Shown piece by piece: positions 33,176-43,195 of a DNA stretch of 47,361 nt (its first letter is position 1; each line of letters begins with the position of its first letter). Source of the stretch: Macrocybe gigantea. Taxonomy: Eukaryota > Basidiomycota > Agaricomycetes > Agaricales > Callistosporiaceae. The stretch spans positions 1 through 47,361 of the forward strand of contig SJRY01000067.1 in the NCBI GenBank assembly GCA_011319805.1, written 5' to 3'. The notes beneath the pieces were generated by a model. That model did no database searches. It was not told the origin of the DNA and saw nothing but the letters and a program-made list of their open reading frames with translations. A program made the translations under genes and the position numbers.

Positions 33176-34076
33176 TGACGTATTGTGAGGCATTTGTTGG
33201 AGTCGTGAAGCGGAAGTGGGTCATGTGCCAGTGTCTCACCTTGGCTAAGCGGCCGAGCTGTCGAGAGCTGTTGTCAAAAGCCTGGACGGAGCTTGAAAAG
33301 GAGTTAGGGACGCCTGTTCTTCGATCCATCCGCGGAGAGATAGGCAGTAGACGTCTTTGAGAACGGGTTGGGCTTTGACAGTTCGACGAACACAGGAGCG
33401 GGCCCATGATCAAGATTCCGACACGCTCCTGAACATCGCCTCGGCGCGATTTTCGTACAGACATTATCCAATAGCTCGACAAGGGAGAGAACGAGCCCAT
33501 TGCACTCAGCATCATTTCCTGCTCGATCACGGTCAGCAGAAACCGTGCTGAGAACTTGAGCATTGACTATCACGTTGGTGGGGAGGGGCTTGCTACTTTG
33601 TACTCATCGTCGCCGGCTTTGATGCTCTGGATATAATCTGCGTTGCGGGTAAATGTTGGATTGTGCCCGGTGAGTTGCTTGCTCCCGAACATAAAGGCTA
33701 TGATGATTCAAAGAAAGCCCACCAAGTGGCCAGTGCTGGTGATGCTGTTGGCGGTCCCAACGAAATGGCCTCTGTGATAGACGAGCTACTCTGGGCGATC
33801 AGTACCAGTGGGTACAAAAAAAAAGAAGCTATCGTGTTCGTCACCTGCTATGGCGAGCTCGACGTCTTCCCATCCGAGCTTAATGGCCTTTTTGGTTCTG
33901 TAGTATGATATCGATGCATATGGGTGAGTTTTGGCTGTTCGTGATTTGAAAAGGGAATGACCGCGCCACGAATTGGAATGGTCGATCCAATCTCTACAGC
34001 AATGATATCGATCTTCATGTTTCCACGGCATAGCGGCGTGTTCAAAGACGAACGCTTCAACCAGATGGATATCTTG
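33176..34076. other. Interval between metallothionein and the MITE
   Basis: About 0.9 kb. A minus-strand open stretch near 34060-33850 (GNMKIDIIAVEIGSTIPIRG) looks protein-like but is isolated and has no splice partners. It may be a fragment of a decayed gene. Nothing else is supported. Confidence 0.3.
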
Positions 34077-34078
34077 TA

Positions 34079-34660
34079 CAGTTGATTATCTCATAATGCA
34101 TAGCGTTGGGACCAGCGTCCAGCCTATGCATTATGAGATTTATGCAAGAGTACATTCTGTCACAGTATGTGACAATGCGTGACATCTAAACCATCTCTCG
34201 GCATGTGAAGACGGGAATGCAAGAAACTTGAAAAGCTGATGTCTATTTCATGCTCGATTGCTTCTGCATAGTAATGTACAACTACATGTACCACGTTTTC
34301 CTTCTGCAGAGTAGAATACGGTACCACATGATTACATAATTTGGATCAATGGCCTTATTATAGAAATTGACCATTTTTATTGCACAGAAGAGCACTTGGA
34401 GACCAAATACGAGCATACTGGTGGATTACGGAAAAGAAACTCGTCGAGCAACGCCGCTCCAGGCAGAAACCCCGATCTAAAATGCACAAAATGTGGGTTG
34501 AGAGTGAATGTCATAATGCATAATGGCATTACTAGGCCTATGCATTATGCGTTATGCATTATGGACCATTTCCTCTGCTGCCCAAGTCGGTTCCGGCCAA
34601 AAACCCATGCATTATGAGATTTATGCACTATGACCATATGCATTATGAGATAATCAACTG
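34079..34660. mobile_element. MITE-like element with perfect terminal inverted repeats
   Basis: The left end reads CAGTTGATTATCTCATAATG (then CATA) from 34079, and the right end, ending at 34660, is its exact reverse complement over at least 24 bases. Both ends are bounded by TA (34077-34078 and 34661-34662), as expected for the target duplication of Tc1/mariner-type elements. The inverted match including the TA and one further base on each side is 27 bp (34076-34102 and 34637-34663). No transposase frame lies inside, so it is non-autonomous. The interior has copies of ATGCATTATGAGATTTATGC at 34126 and 34607 and a palindromic cluster of TGCATTATG units near 34510-34562. Confidence 0.8.
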
Positions 34661-34996
34661 TACTTACTTTCTACTGAGTATGGCATTGACCATCTGATGT
34701 GAAACTGGCTCGAAAGGGAGACGACAAGTCACTTCGGCAGAAAGGGATCTCTGGACCAACAAGGGTCGCCACTCTGGTGCACGGTGTTCGAAATGTGGTG
34801 TGGCGAAAAAAGGTCTCAAAATTCTGATTGATCTGGTTGAGCGTGGTCGCTCGCATACGCCACGATTGTTGTGAGTGACTTAGAAACGTGGCGTCCTGAT
34901 GAATGCTCCTTGAGCATACCAACGCTCACTGTCTCATTTAAACCGCGCGATTCGTTCGATGCCCTCTTCAGCAACTAGCAACCCATCTACTTCAAT

Positions 34997-37900
34997 ATGC
35001 AGGATTCATCCAGAAAGCGTCAGGCTCCCTCTTCCCCAGAGGAGAAACGACCTTCGAAAGTTACTCGGGCACCTGACAAGGTCTAGTTCATTTCTTCGTC
35101 TTTCTTTCTTTGGCGTATTCATGACTCTGGTTATAGCAATCACCAGAAGATATCGATCAGGCAATTGCAAGAGATCTCGAACGCCGCGGCCCAATACCCT
35201 GGCAGTCCGCTTCTCTCTACGACTTCAAATACCGGTTCTGATGCCCGCCGTCAGTTCCGCACTTTTCCACTGGAAAATCGAACGCGGTCGGCATTTGCAG
35301 TTCGAAATAATTGAGAATGAAGCATATCTGGAAACAACCGCGGCTTGTATTAAAACTGGAAAATTCAGCAAGATCATAGAGTTCCGTACGTTTTTGATAT
35401 GTTTAAATGCCTGACCAAAGCTGACGCGACTTGTTCTCAGCCGAGATCCAAGAGGTTATACGAAAGGCAGGGGAAGAAAAGATGCGAGAAGCAGAGGAAG
35501 AGAAGGAAAAGAGGGAAGCGATCAACGACGAAAGCGGAGAAGATGCAGGTGATCTTTCAGGTGCGATTGCATTTCCTTCACAAAATCTACACTTTGATCT
35601 TAATTGTACGTGTTTCAGCTACTATCAAATCTTGGAAAGAAGGGTATCGCGGATCTGCCACCTCGTACCTATATCAAGTCATGTCGCGATACATGTCGCC
35701 AGATTTCCTGACGCGATTGGGTGAACCAGATGATCTGGAGGTCTATGCCATTCTCCTCCCCATCATGCAATCATCTGGCACGGGCAAGTCGAGAATGGTC
35801 GACGAGCTTTCGAAGAAGCATATCGTCATTCCCGTCAATCTCAAAACGATGAAGAATCCGGTACATTTCTAATTTCCTTTGGATCGCATTGTGATGTACT
35901 TATTATGCTGCTGTCAGGTTTCCCACCTGCTGACTGGGAAGCTAGAGAGTACCTTGTTGCCCGAACCAACATGACAGTCTGATACCAGGCATTGGAAATG
36001 ACGTTGAAGAACAGGACTTGGAGAGAATAGCATTGAAATTTCGCGAATACATATCCATCAATCAGTCGGCCTCCCTATCTGGCAAGCCGGAATACGTCCA
36101 AATGCGACAAAGCTTCTATAAGCGAGTGGTGGAGAAGGCCAATAACGTGAGTCATTGATGTTGTTTCTGACAAGTGACCACACATTTGAGCGACTGCTCA
36201 GCTTCTTGTTACAGCACCCAGCCTTCTCTTGAAATGGACTTCATTTTGAAGGACAAAGCACCCGAAATCGGATTGATGGTTAGCTCAAACAGTGGGGCAT
36301 CAGTTTCCAAAGTTGATGCTTCGGACAGTAATGTACCATTGCCTCAAGAAGATGCACCAGACAATGAAGTAACGATGTCTGAGGAGCACGATTCCGATAT
36401 GCCACGGACTCCACCTGCAGCAAAGCCGATGACCTTCTCCAGTCTTTCATGAGCCGTGACATTCAATGTTCAGGGTAATAGTCCATGCAGCGTTCCATCT
36501 GCGTCTATTGACGATGTACTTCCCAAAGCAAGGCATATACTCTGGAGGACGCTGCGACTGCGTCGATCAATTTTGTCAAGTCAAAACGTTACACACCTGA
36601 ACATGGACCGCTCATAACATTGTCATTCGATGAAGCTCACCAATTGGCGACGACTGCCGACTTGGACAAAAAAACCTCCCCCCTTCACTCTGAGACGTGC
36701 ACTCCGTGCCCTACGGAAGCACTCGGTTTTCACGCTCTTTCCGTCTACGAGTAGCAAAATATCTCACTTCTCGCCACCATTGAGGTTGGATCCATTTAAT
36801 GCGGATAGTGGTAGGGGATAAGATATCATTGCCACCATACTTAGAGCTTGGTTTCGACATTCTGGCAAACGCCACCAAGCTCGTTCCTAATCAGAAAACC
36901 ATCACGACGTCTTTCAGCATTCGTACATGGTCAGGTTCGGTCGTCCTATGTAGGTCATTTCTTGCGCATGCCGGTCTTCCCGCTCCTTATATTTCCACTT
37001 ATTCAGGTTTGGAACTTGATACCTGAGCGGGAACTCGGACGTTCAACCAGACATTGTGAAATTTGCATAGCGAAAGCTTCACGGGCATACCCGTACCGGT
37101 GAAAACTCGGTAGATGGATACCCTGGTATGTTTGCAACATCATTGATTGTTCAGTTCACTCGTAAATCTCCGATAGCTTGTCTTGACGTCCGACTTGCGC
37201 TTCAATTCGACTATAGGATGGCTGAAGAGCGCGGGCGAGAGCAGAAGCGATACTCGCCGGGGAAGGTCGTCTTCATACATCAAGACCTGGTTACGATCTC
37301 CCTAAGAAACTCTTGAGACATCCTCGACAACCTGATCTGGACAAAGGATCTCGTGGAAAATCGGTAGCTCTCGTCTTGCTCACGTTGACATGCGACAAGG
37401 CTTGGGAGAGGAACGGATTGACCAGCGCTTACCCATTGCTCGAGTTCTTCAAAGCGTTATTGCCAGAGGAGGCGTATGTTTATCATGGTATTGCGATTTG
37501 CGCAAGTGAAAATCCGACGGCTGGGTGTACGGCAAAGTTGCCAATGCGATTCGTTGCGGACGATGGAACTTGTTGACGAGATCTACACGGACCGTGCAAT
37601 GTGGTTTTTGTTTGACGAGATGGACCCTGTCAGCATGCAGATCTTTGATGAAGACGAAATGCCTTTGCCGATTGTTCGCATGGTTTTCGCGCTGGCCTCA
37701 CCAGATGCGGCGGTAAAGGTCGTGAACGAAGACGGTATCCGCAACCCCACCGGGATGCAAGAATCTGCTTCGGATTACACAGCGTTCAACCTATGGTGTG
37801 CGAAGACATCACCAGAGACGTTTGCCGTGGTGAAGGATGAAGAGCCGTACCGAAAGCTCTTGGATATCTCCCAGGATTCCCGGCATGATCACGTTTGCAG

Positions 37901-38009
37901 GTCAGATGCGGATGAAATCCCCGCAATTCGAAGAAGGATGAACCCTGGTACTGCGGACCAACCGGTTCACTGGTCGGAATTCTGTGGAGAGGACAGCACA
38001 ATGAGTTAG
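34997..38009 (+). pseudogene. Decayed P-loop protein of an agaricomycete multicopy family
   Basis: Starts MQDSSRKRQAPSSPEEKR at 34997, with introns recognisable after PDK, after IIEF (GTACGT) and after GDLS. A conserved-looking SWKEGYRGSATSYLYQVMS leads to Walker A SSGTGKSRM near 35780. Later come LITLSFDEAHQL (Walker B-like, near 36620), FTLRRALRALRKHSVFTLFP, FGRPM followed by a GTAGGT intron, and a C-terminal half with GKSVALVLLTLTCDKAWE and PLPIVRMVFALASPDA to the stop 38007-38009. Decay is clear: in-frame TGA at 37017-37019 and TAG at 37068-37070 within FGT*YLSGNSDVQPDIVKFA*, a frame change at the A7 and C6 runs (36669-36684), and two frame changes near 35235 and 35310. Members of this family occur in many copies in mushrooms. 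Function unknown; a Crinkler-like origin is only a guess. Confidence 0.68.
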
Positions 38010-39306
38010 AATGAGCCGTGTTGCAGTGTGAGGTTCGGGCTTTTGTCCAGAGTTGTCTTGTGAAGTAGCCGATTCGCGTTCACATTGCGGAAGAGAAATG
38101 CGTGTCAAAGTGTTGGAAGTGAAGTAAAGGAATGTCGAATGGGAGGCATGAACCAAATTTGAGGCCTGTTAGCCCACACTGATGACTTTGAGTCTTTGCA
38201 GCACTGCGGTATGATGGTGGCGATGCGCAATCTGAGGACCCTGAGCTCATTCGGCCCTGGCTCTTCAACTTGGAGGACCCCTGTTCTGAAGCTTTCGTTC
38301 TCCGCGACAGCATGCCATGCCAGCAGCGCAGTCCACTCTCAAGCTCGCCCATATCACACGCATTATGACCATTCCACAGTCGTCTATAGCGCCGTCATCA
38401 TGCTATGTCATTCCAAGTTCATCAAAACCGATGCTTATGTTCGCTTGCCTAGAATCATGCATCTGTCCGTCGCGCCTTATGACTGAGTCATGCCCTCCTC
38501 ACGTTGTTTCCCTTGCCTCATTGTGGTCCACCAACCACCTCCTAGCCCAGCTCATGCACAACGTGCAATGCACCCCACCTCCCAGCCTTCAACGATCATC
38601 ATCACATAATAGCATCCTCATCGCTGCCATCACTTCAGCTTCTGCCACGGATTTCGCTGATTCCTGGTTCCTGTAATGTGATGGTGAGCTAGGAGGGCCG
38701 CGAGTTGCGTTTCCTGCTCACACACATCAAGAGCTCAAGCGCTCAAGTAGTGTAACGACTAGCAGCTGCTTAGCTCTACCACCCCCCGGTGTGTTACATT
38801 CGTTACCAATGTCTGGTGTCTCTGGTGATGGGCCACTCTAACATGAACGGGTTCGCGCTCTCGAATGCCGTTGGTGCTTCCTCCTCCACCCCCCGTGGGA
38901 CATACGCTGGACGTCCATTTTCGCCCAACGTGCATGCAGATGCTCGTCTGCCTTGCATGGGTGGTACAGCTACACGGCTTGCAGATTCTGGTTGCAAGAG
39001 CAACAGATTTGGACTGGGTTGCTTTACGCCATTCTTCCGCAAGGGCCGGTGGAGTGAAGGCGTATGGCTCGCAGGTTCTGCGACAAAGCTGGCGGTCTAC
39101 ATTTTGTCTCTTATTAAGAATTTTTGTTCCATCTGCACCACTCTATAACTCTGATGTCCGTTTGATATCCTTTTGGCCGCATCTCGTAATATCCAAACCA
39201 TATTATACCCCAAATCCCATAGAACATGCGGTACGTTCTGGCACATGTGATTCTGCCGTGGTGTCGTGAGGCATACAGTGAGCGCACCTCAGTGCCATGA
39301 GGCCTC
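38010..39306. other. Interval upstream of the chromodomain gene
   Basis: About 1.3 kb without a supportable gene. Short open frames on both strands overlap one another. It probably contains the promoter of the chromodomain gene, but no clear TATA box was identified. Confidence 0.4.
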
Positions 39307-41173
39307 ATGCCTACTTTTCACCGAACCGTTGCGACCGGAAGGACTCAAACTTTAGCAGCTGGCGAGCTCGCCATTCTCGAGGTTGTGTCTGATGATCATG
39401 AGCTCCTGGAGTTGTTCAGGACGGCCCACGCCATTGCCGATCGGCGTGCATTAAAGAAGATGATCGAGGAGCGAGTGGTGGCAAAATACGGTTCACGCTT
39501 CTTCAAACTGTTCAAATGCCGTGATGGCATCCAGCTCGTCAATCAGTGCCATGGACAGCAGGAAAGGACAACTCGCGAAATTCGATTCTCATCCATTCAG
39601 GCGATTCGGAATGAGCGAGCGAAGATAACCCATCAGCATAGAAACCGGAAGGTGCGGTTATTGGATGCTATCGGCCTGACCTGGAGCGACAAAGCAAGGG
39701 AGGACTATGAAGCAGGGCTGAAGCGGGAACAGGTTCGTCCCTTTAGGAGGGCAGATATTTATCCTCAACTCGGCAAATGGATTGTCGAAAACGATGAGAT
39801 CGATGGCAAATGGCGTCACTATCTGGAAACTCAAGAATTGCCTGACAAACGTCGTAAACGCTGCAAAGTTTTTCGTGTCGACCTCAATCAGTTGCAGTAC
39901 GACGTGGGTCCGGAGGAGAGTATTTTGTTCTACGATGGTGATGACTTTGTGATGGGCGTTTTTCGGCATCTCACTCATAACCGTGCACTATTGCGATATA
40001 TGGATAACATCATTCGAGACACAGTCGAGGAGAGGCGAAGTATTCGAGTAAGCAGCAGTCTAATTCAGAGGATATATGGATGCTGAGAGAATAATGCCTT
40101 CCAGCTTGAGGATCCCGGAAAGCTTGTCTTAGTGGGATACTCTGCAGGCTCTCGCAGTTCTCCGTCGTTTGGCTGGGCTCGAAATACTCAGCGATCAAGA
40201 GGACAGGCTGACGTCGATGCAGAGAATATTACTGCTTCACACTGCCTCGCCCTCGTTTACGAACTGTTTCGAAAGAAATTTCCGAAACACATCATGGATG
40301 ACCTTGATAGATGGATCGACTCTTCGGGTATTCCTCGCATGCTCTTAAAAAGTGAAGACGAGAACAATGATATTAAGGTCAGTATTGGAGGTGAATTATT
40401 CACTTTTCACAACATCTCCTGCGCACCTCCAACGGCTGTGATGGCAGTAAACTATTCTCGGTGAGCTACTATTTTTGGTGAATTTGAATGTATTGGGAAT
40501 TACTGACAGTACTGTATGACTCAGAGTCGTTCATTATGAATATCAGCCTCACACCTATGCCATGTCTTTGACTGTACATCGATCTGATGTCACAGAGGCT
40601 GGTGGGCATTTCTATAATTCCCGGTATCGAATTCGTGTCCAAGCAGCAGCAGACACAGCCGTCGTCTGGAACCCTCGGCATGAACATGGCACAAGTCTGC
40701 AGCTATTTGATCCTTACACGACAGTCATCCCAGATTTCAAACAGACAGGTCTTGCCTTCGTGACCAGCAGCCGCATCACCTCGGTCTGGAAGAAATATCA
40801 GCAGAATGAAATCAATGCCCGCGAAGCCGCTCTACAATGCTTCACAGACACCGATTCTGCCTGCGATAGCTTCGAGTGCCCTGGGCCGATCATTAATTCG
40901 GACGGAGAGGAAGAATACGCAGTCGAGCGCATTCTCGCCTCCGAGCATCATAAGGGCTTATGGATCTACCTTGTTCGGTGGAAGGGATGGCCGCCAGCAT
41001 ACGATGATTGGTTGAGTCGAAGGGACTTGGAGCCGACTGCAGCTCTTGAGGTTTGGCTGAAAAGCCATCCGGAAGAAGCCATCGTCCCTTCCAAAGGTCG
41101 TCGTTCTCGGAAAGGCCGTCCTGCGGGAGTAGGTCATCATGAAGTAGGCCATTTGAAAGCGGCCGACGCGTAG
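39307..41173 (+). CDS. Chromodomain protein with unrecognised N-terminal region
   Basis: Exons 39307-40047, 40105-40460 and 40525-41173 (GT-AG introns of 57 and 64 nt) give 581 residues in one consistent frame. A chromodomain lies at about residues 497-545 (YAVERIL...GLWIYLVRWKGWP...DDWLSRRDLEP) with the aromatic residues expected for a methyl-lysine cage. A basic tail (SKGRRSRKGRP) follows and suggests a nuclear, chromatin-bound protein. The large N-terminal part has no motif I can name. Residues 390-445 (GGHFYNSRYRIRV, TAVVWNPRHEHGTSL, GLAFVTSSRI) have the beta-strand and His-Gly pattern of a double-stranded beta-helix oxygenase, but no clear HxD was found, so this is a guess. No integrase motif is present, so it is not simply a Ty3 retroelement. 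An extra 5' exon cannot be excluded. Confidence 0.8.
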
Positions 41174-41464
41174 CATTCCCGTGGACCAAATATGTTATTA
41201 ACGTTTACCCCCCCGTCATATCATATTTGTATGGAAAATTCACCTTGAAATCAGTCGACGCCCTTGATGAGTGTTTCGCTACATCTTGTGTGTCACAACA
41301 AGGAGCGTGAAATAACTACCCCACCATTGTTCATTCACTCAGAGACTACATCCCGAGGCATCGCCATCATCCGTTATCGTTTTCACGCAAATCAAATTAA
41401 AATAACCGGATGTGAGAATCAGATATCTGAGGTCTTTGTTCTTTGAACTGAGCGGTTTATGGCA

Positions 41465-42427
41465 TTAGGATTCGGAAGGAGTTCCCAACGTCGAGAATAT
41501 GGCTGCCATGGAACCTGAAATAGCAGCTGTAGCTCCTGCATCGACGGGGAGGATAACACCAGTCATCCATCTGGCTTCCTCGCTGGCCAAGAAACGCACA
41601 GCGGCCCACAATCCCATCCATTGCCCTCTGTCTGCAGCAGGCTTCGTTTCCTGCGAGCTTCACGAACTTCAGGAGCCATGCCTCGGCTATAGAGCATCGG
41701 CGTGAACAGCATGCCTGTCAAAATGATGATATGTCTGTGAATGGGCATGTCGATAAGACAAGAATAGCACATGGTTCATACCGGGGCAGACACAATTCAC
41801 GCGGATGCCCATGGGCGCATGGTGGACGGCCATGGCCCTTGTCATGTTTATGATTGCACCCTTGCTCGTCGGATAGAGTAGCATGGGTGTTCCGCCGATG
41901 AGTCCGGCTACGCTGGAGATGTTGATGATGCTTCCCCTTCCGTCGATACCGAGTATTTCATTCTTCTCCATAGCAGGAACGGCATATTTTGACATGAGCA
42001 TCATGCTCGTCACATTGACTTCGAGTCCGCGGGCCCATGTAGCGGGATCGACGTCTACCGCAGTGCCCAAAGGCCCACCCACGCCAACGTTGTTTACCAA
42101 GATATCCACCCTGCCGAATCTCTCCAGAGTCATATCCACCGCTCGCTTGCACTCCTCCTCCTTCGCCACATCGACCTGCACAGCAAATGCGTTGCCCTCT
42201 CCGAACTCGCGCTCAATCATCGACACTGTCAGATCAGCCCATTCAGGGTTGATATCGACGCAGCCGACTTTAGCGCCTGCCTCAGCAAGAAGTATCGCCG
42301 CTGCTCGTCCATTGCCGATGCCCCTCGATTGCGAGCCGGCTCCTGTCACGATGGCTACTTTTCCTTGCAGAGAACGAGAGGGACGAGTCGGGTTTTCGTA
42401 ATGTTGTGCATCAGTTGACATTGACAT
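41465..42427 (-). CDS. Short-chain dehydrogenase/reductase with one frame break
   Basis: Classical SDR, NAD(P)-dependent oxidoreductase of unknown substrate. Exon 1 (42427-41782) holds the nucleotide-binding VTGAGSQSRGIG (27-38), LVNNVG (111-115), catalytic Ser172 in NISSVAG and YPTSK (Tyr185, Lys189), ending at CVCPG. A 67-nt intron (41781-41715) leads to MLFTPMLYSRGMAPEVREAR. After GNGWD the frame breaks: one base is missing from the C run at 41605-41607 (plus strand), and the expected AAVRFLASEEARWMTGV...PVDAGA end lies in the next frame, to the stop at 41465-41467. Restored length would be about 305 residues. As read, the protein ends early with an unrelated tail. All catalytic residues precede the break. 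Confidence 0.85.
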
Positions 42428-43195
42428 GGTTCAATCGTGCAGCGTGTGATAGAGAGAGCCCTATTGGCTGCTCGCAGATAATTCGGCTTGACGGATCATG
42501 GAACTCCGAACTCATTCTACCGTGACCACTGAGGACTGAGTCGTCCTATGATTCTTCAGCGCAGCTTCATCATGTGTTGCCTAGATCATTGAGTTTGAAG
42601 GGATAACACAGTACGGAATTGTCATGCAGTCTCAAAGATGAAGTGACAATTGACAAAAATTTGCTTGGACAGCTGAATTCAAGACATTTGTATATTTTTC
42701 CAAGACAACACTTTCTTGGAATTCTAAGATCGCGCCCTAAGCATCAGTCGGAGTGGCACGAAAGGATTACCTTGGTTTTTTCGATGTGTCAATCCCTCTT
42801 TTAAATTTATCTTGACAGTTGCATTCAATGGCAGGTCTGCATAAGGAGAGCGAACGTCAAGTTCCTGCTCAATCACCACATGGTGCATTATAAGGCCCGT
42901 AAGTTCCGGATATTCATCTCCCGAAGTCTCGGCCCTACCTCGTCTATTTTTTTCATAGGTGGATATACAGGCAGTGTCTCTAGAGTCTGGTGACCAATCC
43001 TGCTTTTGCGTATTCTGCCCTATCTATTTTAACTTCTGCTTGGCAGCTCTCAGCTCGAAGGCTTGGGAGAATTAAGTGCCCTTATCTCTTCATTGTCACA
43101 TGTGCTTCTAACGAGGGCATACATTAAATAGTGACGTTCTTGCGTGAGAAGGGGTCTCTCTAAGAGTGAGGTCGCTCTCATCCCTTCCAGGTATA
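42428..43195. other. Interval between SDR and OPT transporter genes
   Basis: About 0.77 kb between divergent genes, so it should contain both promoters. No coding segment, repeat or clear TATA box could be assigned with confidence. Confidence 0.4.

Noticed and set aside
34076..34663. CRISPR-like or satellite array suggested by repeated TGCATTATG units
   Set aside because: Repeats are irregular, palindromic and confined within perfect terminal inverted repeats flanked by TA, which fits a MITE and not an array.
36280..36462. Minus-strand open frame within the P-loop pseudogene
   Set aside because: Lies antisense to the variable insert of the decayed gene and has no independent support.
40918..41173. 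Chromodomain as part of a Ty3/gypsy retrotransposon integrase
   Set aside because: No reverse transcriptase, RNase H, zinc knuckle or DDE integrase motif is present, no LTRs flank it, and the gene has two ordinary introns.
41883..42401. 172-codon plus-strand open frame opposite the SDR gene
   Set aside because: Antisense shadow of a clearly recognised dehydrogenase exon with all catalytic motifs.
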